Positions 34,423 through 44,208 of a stretch of 64,000 nucleotides of DNA are shown one piece after another. Source of the stretch: Fodinibius sp. Rm-B-1B1-1 (lineage in GTDB: Bacteria; Bacteroidota; Rhodothermia; Balneolales; Balneolaceae). How positions within the stretch are numbered: the stretch's first letter is position 1; each line of letters opens with the position of its first letter. The translations under genes were made by a program, and so were the position numbers. The notes under the pieces are model-generated. The model saw nothing but the letters and a program-made list of their open reading frames with translations, searched no databases and was not told where the DNA came from. The stretch covers positions 62,001 to 126,000 of the forward strand of contig NZ_JBCFYD010000003.1 in the NCBI RefSeq assembly GCF_038594945.1, written 5' to 3'.

Positions 34423-37314
34423 ATGAACAGATCGATTCTAAAAAAGGTAGCATTACTTGGCGTAATCGGATTTGCCTTTACCTGGTTTACCAGTAATACG
34501 GCCTATGGCCAAACCCAAATATCAGGAACCGTTATCGTTGCTGATGAGGGCACTACAATGGGTGGGGTAAATGTAAGTGTCAAAGGAAAGGTAATTGGAA
34601 CCTCAACCGGGGTAGATGGAACATTTACTCTGAATGTCCAGCAATCTCCTCCTCTCACGCTTGTTTTTTCGATGGTTGGATTCAAAACAAGAGAAATTGA
34701 AATCACGGAGTCTTCGGTAACAGATTTAACCGTCGAACTCACCGAAGCGGCTATTGTCGGGGATGAAGTTGTGGTCTCAGCATCACGAGTTGAAGAAAAC
34801 ATTTTAGAGTCACCGGTATCAATCGAAAAAATAGATGCTATTGGCATTCAACAAGCTGCATCACCAAGTTTTTACGAATCTATTGCCAATTTAAAAGGAG
34901 TTGACTTTAGCACACAGAGTATCACTTTTAAATCCATAAACACACGGGGTTTTAATGCCAATGGCAATACACGTTTTGTACAACTCATCGATGGAATCGA
35001 CAACCAAGCCCCGGGCCTAAACTTTCCTGTGGGCAACGTCGTAGGTATTCCAGAGTTGGATCTGGAAAGTGCCGAACTTATTCCGGGTGTTGCCTCAGCC
35101 CTCTATGGCCCCAATGCCTTAAATGGTATTCTTTTACTCAACAGTAAAAGTCCGTTCGAATACCAGGGACTTTCGGCACAGGTAAAAATGGGAGCCAATC
35201 ATTTCGATTCAAATGTCGAAGATAATCCCCAACTCTACCAAGATTATGGATTGCGTTATGCCAATGCTGTGAATAACAAATTTGCCTATAAGTTTAATTT
35301 CTCATACCTCCGTGCTCAAGATTTTGTAGCCCAAGATACCCGCGATATGGGGCCCGCTTCTTTTGGAGCCGTGGAACGAGGAGCGACATCACGCAACGGA
35401 AACCGCGTGTATAACGGCGTAAATGTTTATGGGAATCAGCTTCTAACCATTGGACAGATAGCAGACCAACAAATTGCGCAGGGGAATCAAAATGTAGCTG
35501 CTATTCGTAATCTATTACCAGATGGCGAAGCAGGCGCATTTACCCCTACCGGCTTTCCAGAATCATCATTCGTAGATAATACCTCGGAAAGTTTGAAGTT
35601 AGGAACCGCGCTGCACTATCGTGTTACCGATGACTACGAAGTATTGGGACAATTCAATTGGGGAGCCGGCAGTTCGGTCTATACCGCAAATGATCGGTTT
35701 GTATTGGATGATTTCAATATCTGGACAGCAAAGTTAGAACTCAAAAATCCTAACTTCTTTGTCCGTGCTTATACTACTCAGGAAGATGCCGGAGATACCT
35801 ATGCTGCAAATACCCTGGCTACACTGATAAATGTGGAAAGCTTTGTTCCTGCCTATTTTCAAACCTTTGCTAATGCCCGAACCCAAGGGGCAACGGTTGA
35901 AGAAGCCCATGCGCAAGCCCGGGTAGCAGGTAATAATGCACAAGTGCAGCCCGGAACCCAACAATTTGAAAGCCTATCTAATCAATTACGAAGTACCCCG
36001 ATTTCGGAAGGCGGTGCCTTGTTTGTCGAGAAAACAGCACTGTGGCATGCCGAAACCAAGTATAACTTTGCAGATATCATCGATCCTTCTACCGTTGAAC
36101 TTATTGTAGGAGGAAGTGTACGCCGTTATGACCTCAACTCCGAAGGTACGCTTTTCGCCTTACGCGATAACGGTGAAGAATTCGATATTGATGAGTTTGG
36201 AGCTTATGCACAAGCTTCGAAAACAGTACTGGATGATCAATTAGACCTACAAGGATCACTTCGGTACGATAAAAACAAATATTTTGACGGGCAGTTGAGC
36301 CCAAGATTATCAGCTGTATTTACAATCGCTGGCAATCATAATATTCGTGCTTCCTATCAGCGTGGATTTCGTATGCCCAATACGCAAACCCAGTTTATTG
36401 ATCTGGATGTGGTACAACGACGTCTGATTGGAAGTAATCCGCAACTGGTTGACCGGTATAACTTTGAAACGAATACCGTTTACTACGAAAATAGCATTGC
36501 TGAAGCACGACAAGCCCTTAACGAAGGTGCATCTATGGGCGAAGCACGAGCTTTGCTGGAACCGGTTACATTTGATGAGTTCAAAACGGAGAAGGTTGAT
36601 TCTTATGAAATCGGATATAAAACACTGATCGGAAATAAGCTCTTTTTGGATGCGTACTATTATTATAGTGCTTACAAAGATTTTATTGCCGAGATCCGGT
36701 TTACACAGGCCGTTGATATTAACGAGCGAGGAAATGAAGATGCTCGCGATGGATTTGATCCGGTACCCAGTGGATTCAACAGTGAAGAAGAACGCAGGGA
36801 TGCCATTATCACCAATAACTTTCCAAATAATGACGGCCGTCTCCAGTCTTACGGTTTTGATGTGAATGCGGATGGTACGGTTGAAGCTCACGGCTTTGCC
36901 TTCGAAACCAAGTATGTTCTGGGGAATGGATTTTCATTAGGAGGAAATGTCGCTTTTAACAAGCTCATCTCGCAAGAAGATTTGATTGACCAAGGCTTCC
37001 GCGCCGAATATAACACCCCCGAATGGCGATATAATATCCAACTCGAAAACCGCAAACTCACCGACCAAGTTGGTTTTAATGTGGTATATCGCTGGCAAGA
37101 TGCCTTCTTATGGGAATCTTCATTCGGAAAAGGAGTCATAGATTCATATGGCACGCTTGATGCCCAGGTTAGCTATCGCATCCCACAGTTTAATACTTCA
37201 ATTAAGCTAAGCGGAAGCAATATCCTAAACAGCCAACATGTAACTTCATTTGGTAACCCACGGCTTGGAGCCATTTACATGGTATCCTTTACCTTCGATC
37301 AATTTATGAATTAA
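34423..37314 (+). CDS. TonB-dependent outer-membrane receptor with carboxypeptidase-like N-terminal domain
   Basis: The 963-residue protein has a signal peptide (residues 1-29, AYG-Q), a CarboxypepD_reg-like domain (about 30-115, ISGTVIVADEGTTMGGVNVSVKG), a plug (DEVVVSASRVEENILESPVSI, TRGFNANGNTRFVQLIDGIDNQ, GVASALYGPNALNGILLL) and a beta-barrel ending in MVSFTFDQFMN. It differs from SusC in plug motifs and has no SusD partner. Instead an SGNH lipoprotein gene begins 12 bases downstream. Together they suggest surface hydrolysis of an ester followed by import of the product; the ligand is unknown. Confidence 0.95.
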   Translation: MNRSILKKVALLGVIGFAFTWFTSNTAYGQTQISGTVIVADEGTTMGGVNVSVKGKVIGTSTGVDGTFTLNVQQSPPLTLVFSMVGFKTREIEITESSVTDLTVELTEAAIVGDEVVVSASRVEENILESPVSIEKIDAIGIQQAASPSFYESIANLKGVDFSTQSITFKSINTRGFNANGNTRFVQLIDGIDNQAPGLNFPVGNVVGIPELDLESAELIPGVASALYGPNALNGILLLNSKSPFEYQGLSAQVKMGANHFDSNVEDNPQLYQDYGLRYANAVNNKFAYKFNFSYLRAQDFVAQDTRDMGPASFGAVERGATSRNGNRVYNGVNVYGNQLLTIGQIADQQIAQGNQNVAAIRNLLPDGEAGAFTPTGFPESSFVDNTSESLKLGTALHYRVTDDYEVLGQFNWGAGSSVYTANDRFVLDDFNIWTAKLELKNPNFFVRAYTTQEDAGDTYAANTLATLINVESFVPAYFQTFANARTQGATVEEAHAQARVAGNNAQVQPGTQQFESLSNQLRSTPISEGGALFVEKTALWHAETKYNFADIIDPSTVELIVGGSVRRYDLNSEGTLFALRDNGEEFDIDEFGAYAQASKTVLDDQLDLQGSLRYDKNKYFDGQLSPRLSAVFTIAGNHNIRASYQRGFRMPNTQTQFIDLDVVQRRLIGSNPQLVDRYNFETNTVYYENSIAEARQALNEGASMGEARALLEPVTFDEFKTEKVDSYEIGYKTLIGNKLFLDAYYYYSAYKDFIAEIRFTQAVDINERGNEDARDGFDPVPSGFNSEEERRDAIITNNFPNNDGRLQSYGFDVNADGTVEAHGFAFETKYVLGNGFSLGGNVAFNKLISQEDLIDQGFRAEYNTPEWRYNIQLENRKLTDQVGFNVVYRWQDAFLWESSFGKGVIDSYGTLDAQVSYRIPQFNTSIKLSGSNILNSQHVTSFGNPRLGAIYMVSFTFDQFMN

Positions 37315-37326
37315 ACTATTGACACC

Positions 37327-39003
37327 ATGACATCCTACTTCAAAACAATTTATGTACTTGTATTTGCTGTCGTTTTTGTATTCGCATGTGAAGGCAACTA
37401 TGATTCACTGGTGGAAGAGCAGCTTGAAGAAAATCCGACGCCGGATGAAGTTTCAGGTGATGCCGGATCTGCTGACTTTAGCAACTATGTAGCCATTGGA
37501 AACTCCCTAACAGCCGGCTATATGGATGGTGCCCTCTATAATATGGGACAAGAATATTCGCTGGCCGCCCTGCTTCACCAACAGATGCAACTTGCAGGAG
37601 GCTCCGGCAATTTTAACCAACCGGATATCAATTCTGAGCTGGGTTTTAATACCTCTGTTGATCCCAATCCCCAAAACGGAACAATCTTGGGCAGATACAA
37701 ACTCGATACCAGCATTCCGGGCCCCTCTCCCACTGTGGGAGGTGATGAAATTGCTTCCTATGATGGAAATACTGCCGAACTTAATAACTTCGGCGTTCCG
37801 GGTATCGTCGTAGGCCAACTGTTGACCGAAGATACCGGCAATCCACAGACCCAGGCTTACAACCCTTTTTATGCCCGTTTTGCAAGCAGTCCCGGAAGCT
37901 CTACCATCATAGGTGATGTTTTGGCTGCCCAACCATCATTTTTTACGCTCTGGATTGGCAATAATGATGTTTTAGGATATGCCATTTCGGGCGCATCAAA
38001 CCCAAATATTCTGACCGCGGAGCAAGATTTTGAGAATTACTTTAACAAAACGGTAGATCAGCTGTTAAATAATTCAGAGGCCAGTGGTATCGTTGCAACC
38101 ATTCCACCAGTAACCGCTATTCCATTCTTCCAAGCCGTGTCGTACGATGCAATCGAATTGGCGGAAGAGGAAGCCATGCAACTCAATCAGGCATTGGCTG
38201 GTGTTAATGATGCCTTAGATGCCGTTGCAGCAAACTTTCCCAATCGCTCACAAGAAGATATGGATGCTCGTAAGATAAATTATCAAGAAGGAAACAATCC
38301 TATTTTAGTAAATGATCCTGCGTTGGATGATTTAGAGAATGAATTTGACGCGCTGGGTCTCCCTCAAGAGCAGCGGCAGGCCTTAGTACCCTACGAACAA
38401 TCACGACCGCTTACTGCTGATGAACTGGTAACATTATCAGCTGGTTCTGTTTTGGGGACAGAGTATAATCCCCAAAGTGAAACCCCTACTACTATTGGCG
38501 TTGTCATTCCACTTGGTTTTGATTCCCAGTCCTCTGCATTTGGTGATGCTTATTACCTGACCGTTCAGGAACAGGTTGAAATTCAGAATCGAACTACTGC
38601 ATTTAATACAACCATTGCTACCAAAACTGCTCAACATTCTGATCGATTAGCCCTGTTCGATATTAACGCCGGCTTTCCGGGGAATCCTAATACCGAAATG
38701 GGCGCTTTTGCTGATCTGTTTGGTATTGATGGTGAACTGGGCATTCGCGTTCAGGGTACGCTTTTACAGCCAGACTTTAGTCCCAATGGCGTTTTTTCTA
38801 CCGATGGCATCCATCCCAATGCCCGTGGAAATGCGATACTTGCTAATGAGTTTATAAAGGTCATTGAGGATGCTTTTGGTGCTGACATACCGGATGTGGA
38901 TGTCCTTAATCTGCCCAGCGTGCAGCTTTGTGCAGGAGATTGTGTAAGCCAACAACAGCAAAAAACAGTAGCCGAAATCGGTAAAATTACTTTTGATATG
39001 TAG
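37327..39003 (+). CDS. SGNH/GDSL-type hydrolase lipoprotein
   Basis: The 558-residue lipoprotein has Cys21 (VFAC) as lipid site. SGNH blocks are present: block I AIGNSLTAGY with Ser60 (Asp to Asn change in the GDSL motif), block II NFGVPGIVV, block III GNND (Gly211-Asp214) and block V DGIH (Asp493, His496). The spacing between blocks III and V is large because of an inserted region (about 240-440). It should be an esterase or lipase on the cell surface or in the periplasm. It shares its whole layout with the second SGNH lipoprotein at 41425 and is translationally coupled to the TonB receptor. Confidence 0.92.
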   Translation: MTSYFKTIYVLVFAVVFVFACEGNYDSLVEEQLEENPTPDEVSGDAGSADFSNYVAIGNSLTAGYMDGALYNMGQEYSLAALLHQQMQLAGGSGNFNQPDINSELGFNTSVDPNPQNGTILGRYKLDTSIPGPSPTVGGDEIASYDGNTAELNNFGVPGIVVGQLLTEDTGNPQTQAYNPFYARFASSPGSSTIIGDVLAAQPSFFTLWIGNNDVLGYAISGASNPNILTAEQDFENYFNKTVDQLLNNSEASGIVATIPPVTAIPFFQAVSYDAIELAEEEAMQLNQALAGVNDALDAVAANFPNRSQEDMDARKINYQEGNNPILVNDPALDDLENEFDALGLPQEQRQALVPYEQSRPLTADELVTLSAGSVLGTEYNPQSETPTTIGVVIPLGFDSQSSAFGDAYYLTVQEQVEIQNRTTAFNTTIATKTAQHSDRLALFDINAGFPGNPNTEMGAFADLFGIDGELGIRVQGTLLQPDFSPNGVFSTDGIHPNARGNAILANEFIKVIEDAFGADIPDVDVLNLPSVQLCAGDCVSQQQQKTVAEIGKITFDM

Positions 39004-39044
39004 AAATCTTTCCAAACCGATCTGATGGCTAACGTATTTATATC

Positions 39045-39082
39045 AAGGGACTGTCTCCAAATAAGGCAGTCCCTTTTATTTT
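39045..39082 (+). terminator. Intrinsic terminator after the first SGNH gene
   Basis: Stem AAGGGACTG (39045-39053) with CAGTCCCTT (39067-39075), 13-base loop, then TTTATTTT. It closes the TonB receptor/SGNH operon. Confidence 0.85.
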
Positions 39083-39180
39083 AAGATGAGTCATCTCTAA
39101 ACACTGTTTTAGAACGTCAATAAATAAGTTCTGATAGAAGTTTAACTAATTCCACACCGTTCCATCGGCACTACCTGTAT

Positions 39181-39924
39181 TTACTTGGTTAATTTGCTGA
39201 TAATTAGTAACCGCGGACTCTTTTGCGGATCAAAATCACTCCCCTGATAATCTCCATTCACATCTATAATTTTAAGATCACGTTTCGCCATCTCCTTCTC
39301 AAACCAATCCAGTCCATACAACTTTACACGCTCCCAGTATACACGAGGTTTGTCCAATTTATCTCCTGCAAATGCTATGTCTTTATGAATTGCACCATTT
39401 TTGATATATCGTTTAATCTCATATCTAAGCTCCTGAAACTCTCCCTTTTCTTCAGGTACAAAGTTTTGTCTCACTTTTTCAGCATTTAAATAATCGAAAA
39501 CAAAAAGCCCCTCCCTCTTCAACATTGCTGTAACACTATCCAGCACCGAAGCATTTTCATCGTCATCTTTAAAATAGCCGAAAGTCGTAAACAAGTTGAC
39601 AATCGCATCAAACTGTTGGGGCAGTGGATTTCGCATATCTCTAACTTCAAAGCGCGTATTCGTTAACCCAAGCTCATCAGCCTTTTCCTTGGCTGTTTGT
39701 ATAGCTGCAGGAGAAAGATCTATGCCTGTAACATCATATCCACGTTTAGCTAAATTATGCGAATGTCGTCCCCGGCCGCACCCCAAATCTAAAATAGAAT
39801 GATACTTCTCTGATAAAAGCGTGTGTTCTAAAAACTCAATTAATTGTTCTGCTTCTTTTTCATCGCGATCGGCATACAGTTTTTCATAAAGTGGACTGTC
39901 AAACCACTCTTCAAACCAATCCAT
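39181..39924 (-). CDS. Class I SAM-dependent methyltransferase
   Basis: The 247-residue protein has motif I ILDLGCGRGRHSHNLA, motif II GIDLSPAAIQTA and DAIVNLFTTFGYF, all of the Methyltransf_25/11 type. The substrate cannot be told. It is transcribed opposite to its two neighbours and divergent from fadL-like gene 40150, with 225 bases between starts. Confidence 0.9.
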   Translation of the reverse strand: MDWFEEWFDSPLYEKLYADRDEKEAEQLIEFLEHTLLSEKYHSILDLGCGRGRHSHNLAKRGYDVTGIDLSPAAIQTAKEKADELGLTNTRFEVRDMRNPLPQQFDAIVNLFTTFGYFKDDDENASVLDSVTAMLKREGLFVFDYLNAEKVRQNFVPEEKGEFQELRYEIKRYIKNGAIHKDIAFAGDKLDKPRVYWERVKLYGLDWFEKEMAKRDLKIIDVNGDYQGSDFDPQKSPRLLIISKLTK

Positions 39925-40030
39925 ACATCAGTATTAATAATATTTACATTATTTAATGCACGAATGAAGTAAAAAAGTAACCCTATTGCAAACCTTCCCT
40001 TTTATATTTGCTGATCTTTTAATTTTTTAT

Positions 40031-40047
40031 AGTTAACACTGTTAACT
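40031..40047. promoter_or_regulatory. 17-base perfect palindrome upstream of the FadL-family gene
   Basis: Arms AGTTAACA and TGTTAACT enclose a single C. It lies in the divergent promoter region, about 35 bases before a TATAAT box at 40082-40087 (a TTAATA at about -35, 16-base spacer). The form suits a TetR- or GntR-family operator, a common kind of fatty-acid regulator. No regulator gene is in the window. Confidence 0.5.
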
Positions 40048-40149
40048 TTTTAATTATGATTAATACTGAAACCGGTTACAATATAATAGTGTTTAGAACA
40101 AATCATTTACATGACGATCTTTTAAACCTAACAAAACACTTTTGAATCT

Positions 40150-41403
40150 ATGCGAAAACTAATAGCTACGGTATTTCTATTATTGATGTGTTCGGGATCG
40201 GCTTACTCAAGCGGATTCTCGATCTATGAAGCCAGCGTACGAGCCAATGGAATGCTCGGTGCATTCTCGGCCTATGCTGAAGATGCCTCTTCTATCTTTT
40301 ACAATCCTGCAGGTCTGGGCGGATTAGAAGGTATAAACATCACGGGCGGAGCCACTATTATTGCTCCACGTTCCACCTTCCGAAACCTCTCCCCCCTGGC
40401 CCCTGCCGGACAAGAAACTGTAATGGAGAAACAGGAATTTCTTGTACCTAATTTCTATGGGTCATATCAAATAACCGATAATCTGACGGCGGGTATTGGC
40501 GTCAATGCTCCATTTGGTTTAGGCACAAAATGGCCTGAAGATTGGGTAGGTAGAGGTTCCTCTATTGAAACCAGTATTCAAACACTATTTGTTACTCCAT
40601 CTGTTGGTTATGAATTCTCCAATACAGGTATTGGGAACATCCGTGTTGGGGCCGGTCTTAGAATTGCAGCACATGGAGAAGTAAAACTAAGTCGTGCTGT
40701 TACTTCTTTTAGCCCCGAAGGCACTTTTACCCTCGATGGAGAACTCAAGGAACCGGCTTTTGGATTTAATGCCGGTGTTCAATATGATCCCACCGATAAC
40801 ATAACGCTCGGCTTTATGTACCGTAGCGAAGTTACCACTGAATTTGAGGGGGATGCTACCTTCCAAAACCTAAGCGTAGGATTCCCCTCCTCGGCACAAG
40901 GTGGAGCCGAAATTACGCTGCCTGCCAGTTATGTTGTCGCCCTCAATGTAGAACCTATTGAAGGATTAACTACCGAACTTGATTACGTGTGGTGGGGCTG
41001 GTCCAGTTATGATGAATTGAATATTGAGTTTGATCAGCCAGTACCTGCACTGGGAGGTAATACTATCACCAATGAACGAAATTACAAAGATTCTTGGCAG
41101 CTGCGCTTTGGTGCTGAATACACGGAACTGCCCGTTGAAAATCTCACCGTTCGCGGGGGTATTGCGTATGATGAAAACCCTATTCGAGATCGCTATGTGG
41201 ATCCCACCCTCCCAGATTCCGACCGCTGGTTATTTTCAGGTGGACTAAGCTACCAGGTTACCGATTACTTGGCTGTTGACGCTTCATACATCTTTATCCG
41301 GGCCAAACAACGCAAGGTAACCAATACACACGAGGGTGCTATTGACGGTGTCTATACTACCTATGCCAATCTACCGGGCTTAGGCTTTACACTGAATTTA
41401 TAA
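40150..41403 (+). CDS. OmpP1/FadL/TodX-family outer-membrane channel
   Basis: The 417-residue protein has a signal peptide ending near residue 20 (AYS-S), then SGFSIYEASVRANGMLGAFSAYAEDASSIFYNPAGLGGLEG, the N-terminal hatch pattern of FadL-like long-chain fatty-acid and hydrocarbon channels. The C-terminal strand ends LPGLGFTLNL. It would pass hydrophobic molecules across the outer membrane. The SGNH lipoprotein gene begins 21 bases after its stop, so the two are likely one unit. Confidence 0.94.
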   Translation: MRKLIATVFLLLMCSGSAYSSGFSIYEASVRANGMLGAFSAYAEDASSIFYNPAGLGGLEGINITGGATIIAPRSTFRNLSPLAPAGQETVMEKQEFLVPNFYGSYQITDNLTAGIGVNAPFGLGTKWPEDWVGRGSSIETSIQTLFVTPSVGYEFSNTGIGNIRVGAGLRIAAHGEVKLSRAVTSFSPEGTFTLDGELKEPAFGFNAGVQYDPTDNITLGFMYRSEVTTEFEGDATFQNLSVGFPSSAQGGAEITLPASYVVALNVEPIEGLTTELDYVWWGWSSYDELNIEFDQPVPALGGNTITNERNYKDSWQLRFGAEYTELPVENLTVRGGIAYDENPIRDRYVDPTLPDSDRWLFSGGLSYQVTDYLAVDASYIFIRAKQRKVTNTHEGAIDGVYTTYANLPGLGFTLNL

Positions 41404-41424
41404 TTGAATAAAGGGACTTACGCT

Positions 41425-42804
41425 ATGAATTATTTACTGACACATTCCAAAAAATTACTTTCGCTGGTTCTGATACTGGCACTTTTTACAGCCTGTGAGG
41501 ATTATCAGGATCTGGATGTTGATCCAGTCGATACCGGCGATGCTGATTTTTCTTCATATGTTGCTGTGGGTAACAGTTTGACTGCTGGATTCCAGAATAA
41601 TGCACTTTATCAATCCGGACAGAAATACTCTTATCCAAACCTTATTGCACGGCAAGTAAATCAGTCGGAGGGTTTTACACAGCCAATCATCAGCGATCCG
41701 GGCATCAGCAGTGGAGATGGACGTATTGAACTCACGAATCTGGATCCCGTTCAGACAATTACAAATAGTTCCATGGGTTCTCCAACCACACAAGCAGAAA
41801 AACCATTTGCTAACCTTGGGATTCCCGGTGCTGTGCTTGTCGATTATTTAAATCCAAATAACAGCGGGGATTTAAAAGAACGAGCAACTGATGACAGTCG
41901 TCCCGATTATAATCCCTTTTACGGCATTGTGATAGAACAATCAGAACTGGCAAAAGATGCACCTAACCTACATAACCAAGTTGCCAAACAAGATCCTTCT
42001 CTTGTTACCTTTTGGTTAGGCAATAACGATGTATTAGGCTTTGTTACTTCTGGTGGAGAAGGGCAACCGATTACCAATCCCAATGATTTCGATCAGCTTT
42101 ACCAAGGCTCAGCACAAGCGCTTGGATCAACGGGAGCAAATGTGGTCGTATATAATATTCCCGATGTAACTACTATTCCCTATGTATTCTATCTTAGAAC
42201 ACAGTTAGAACAACAAGGAGCGATAGTATACAATGAGGAAAGCCAAAGTTACCAACTGGTGACCGAGCAAGGGAATTTCGATATCTATATTGAAGCTAAT
42301 GGCGGATCACGTGTTATGCGTCAAGCAGATTTTCCTCTGCTTTCGGCCCAAGAATATTTTGCGCAAGTTCAAGCCGGAGAAGCTCAACCTCCGGTTCAAC
42401 CACAAACAGCAATTCCCGATCAGTTAGTGCTTGATGGACCTGCGGGAGGCCCGCAAGGTAGTTCTGAATTGGAACAGGCAGCCGGTGCTGTCCAACAGTA
42501 TAATGCCACTATTGAGAATGTGGCTGCTTCTGCTGGATTTACGGTTGTAGATATCAATCAGATCTTCGCTGAAACCTTTAATACCTTTCAGAGTTCTGGG
42601 GGCGAAGAGGGCTACCAAACAAATGGACTAAATCTGCGGCCAGTGCCCGGAGAGCTGTTCAGTTTTGATGGCGTACATCCCACAAACCGGGGATCTGCTG
42701 TTATTGCCAACGAAACTATTGAAGCAATTAACAACTCCATGAATGCGGGAATTGAGAAAATAAATGTATCCAAAATTCCGGAAGGGTTTCCTGTAGCCAA
42801 TTAA
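41425..42804 (+). CDS. SGNH/GDSL-type hydrolase lipoprotein, paralogue of the first
   Basis: From ATG 41425 (preceded by AAAGGGA) the protein has 459 residues and a lipobox ending at Cys24 (LFTAC). Blocks match the first SGNH protein: AVGNSLTAGF (Ser51), NLGIPGAVL, GNND (Gly199-Asp202) and DGVH (Asp415, His418). An upstream TTG at 41404 would add seven residues and is not used. Its job next to a FadL channel is presumably to release fatty acids or similar products from esters at the surface. A strong terminator follows. Confidence 0.92.
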   Translation: MNYLLTHSKKLLSLVLILALFTACEDYQDLDVDPVDTGDADFSSYVAVGNSLTAGFQNNALYQSGQKYSYPNLIARQVNQSEGFTQPIISDPGISSGDGRIELTNLDPVQTITNSSMGSPTTQAEKPFANLGIPGAVLVDYLNPNNSGDLKERATDDSRPDYNPFYGIVIEQSELAKDAPNLHNQVAKQDPSLVTFWLGNNDVLGFVTSGGEGQPITNPNDFDQLYQGSAQALGSTGANVVVYNIPDVTTIPYVFYLRTQLEQQGAIVYNEESQSYQLVTEQGNFDIYIEANGGSRVMRQADFPLLSAQEYFAQVQAGEAQPPVQPQTAIPDQLVLDGPAGGPQGSSELEQAAGAVQQYNATIENVAASAGFTVVDINQIFAETFNTFQSSGGEEGYQTNGLNLRPVPGELFSFDGVHPTNRGSAVIANETIEAINNSMNAGIEKINVSKIPEGFPVAN

Positions 42805-42824
42805 CATTAACGAATCACATTACC

Positions 42825-42857
42825 AAAGCGGAGGGGATTCCCCTCCGCTTTTTTTAT
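42825..42857 (+). terminator. Intrinsic terminator after the second SGNH gene
   Basis: A GC-rich stem (AAGCGGAGGGGA with the matching TCCCCTCCGCTT-like arm) is followed by seven Ts. It closes the FadL/SGNH unit. Confidence 0.92.
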
Positions 42858-42920
42858 TAGTAGGATTTCGATTCCCTCTTGCCCTTTGTATCTTCCGCTG
42901 AACTTAAATTGATTTACTAA

Positions 42921-43760
42921 ATGACTTTTAACGAAAAACTTCTATCAACGGTAAAAAAGAATCGTTCTACCTTGTGTGTAGGTCTTGATCCCAATCTCGA
43001 CCTCATGCCGGAACCTATTATTTCCTCGGATCAACCTGCCCACCAAAAAGTAGAGCAGTTCCTCAAAAAAGTAATTAATGTAACGGCTGATTACTGTGCG
43101 GCCTACAAACCTAACTTAGGTTTTTTTGAGGCCTTGGGCCCTAACGGATGGGATACATTTGCTAATATTTTAGATCATATTCCAGAAGATAAAATCGTTA
43201 TTGCTGATGCTAAACGCGGGGATATCAGTTCCACCGCTGAACACTATGCCAAAGCCTTTTTCAAACGCTTTGCAGTAGATGCAGTAACCCTGAACCCATT
43301 GATGGGTTTTGAAACGCTTGATCCCTTTCTGAATAATGCCACAAAAGGGGTTTACGTACTCACGCTTACCTCAAATATCGGTGCCAAAGATATTCTGCTA
43401 AAAAATTTATCGAATGGAAAAACTGTTTCCAGCTTCATAGCTAAAGAACTTCGTACAAAACAAAGAAACAGTAAAACAGCCATTGGAATGGTGGTTGGCG
43501 CAACAAAGGCAAACGAGCTGACCCCAGTTATCAACCAGTTTTCTGAATCACCACTACTTATTCCCGGGGTGGGTAAACAGGGGGGATCAATATCGGCACT
43601 AAATGAGGTGCTGGATCAGCATTCTGGAATTCCGCTTATCAACTCGAGCCGAAGCATTATTTATGCCGGAGGAGATTCTTCAAACTGGGCGACGGCTGTA
43701 GCCGAATCTGCACAACATACAACTGCAAAATTAGCTCCAATTACTAAACGCTATGTCTAA
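42921..43760 (+). CDS. pyrF: Orotidine 5'-phosphate decarboxylase, type 2
   Basis: The 279-residue protein has LCVGLDPNLDLMP, YKPNLGFFEALG and IADAKRGDISST, the catalytic Asp-Lys-Asp of the family, with the long type 2 insertions. It makes UMP in pyrimidine synthesis. Its stop overlaps the start of rnhA by 8 bases, so translation is coupled. Confidence 0.96.
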   Translation: MTFNEKLLSTVKKNRSTLCVGLDPNLDLMPEPIISSDQPAHQKVEQFLKKVINVTADYCAAYKPNLGFFEALGPNGWDTFANILDHIPEDKIVIADAKRGDISSTAEHYAKAFFKRFAVDAVTLNPLMGFETLDPFLNNATKGVYVLTLTSNIGAKDILLKNLSNGKTVSSFIAKELRTKQRNSKTAIGMVVGATKANELTPVINQFSESPLLIPGVGKQGGSISALNEVLDQHSGIPLINSSRSIIYAGGDSSNWATAVAESAQHTTAKLAPITKRYV

Positions 43761-44205
43761 CAAAAAGAGGAAAACGGTTATTGTATTCACAGATGGTGCC
43801 TGCAGCGGAAACCCTGGCCCGGGTGGATGGGGCGTACTCCTGCAATGGAACGGGGAAGAAAAGGAACTCACCGGCGGGGCCGACCATACCACAAATAACC
43901 GTATGGAGATGCGCGCCGTCATCGAAGCACTAAATGCTATTAACCAACCCTGCCATGTAAAAATCCACAGTGACAGTGCGCTTATTGTTAATGCTTTTAA
44001 GCAGGGCTGGATTGACAGTTGGCAAAAGCGTGGATGGAAAAAGGCGAATAAAAAACCGGTTGAAAATCAGGATTTATGGAAGGAGATGCTTGAAGCTATG
44101 AAACCTCATAAGGTTGAATGGATTAAGGTCAAAGGTCATGCTGATAATGAACGCAATAATCGAGTAGATGCGTTAGCTGTGGCAGCTTCCAAGCGTTTTC
44201 AATAA
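43753..44205 (+). CDS. rnhA: Ribonuclease HI
   Basis: The 150-residue protein holds all four acidic catalytic residues: Asp14 in FTDGACSGNPGPGGWG, Glu52 in NNRMEMRA, Asp74 in HSDSALIVNAF and Asp139 in NNRVDALA; His129 lies in KGHADN. It cuts RNA in RNA-DNA hybrids. Its start lies inside the end of pyrF. Confidence 0.96.
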   Translation: MSNKKRKTVIVFTDGACSGNPGPGGWGVLLQWNGEEKELTGGADHTTNNRMEMRAVIEALNAINQPCHVKIHSDSALIVNAFKQGWIDSWQKRGWKKANKKPVENQDLWKEMLEAMKPHKVEWIKVKGHADNERNNRVDALAVAASKRFQ

Positions 44206-44208
44206 CTG

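Noticed and set aside
36310-36891. 193-residue antisense frame in the TonB receptor gene
   Set aside because: It is enclosed by the receptor barrel coding region and shows no family features.
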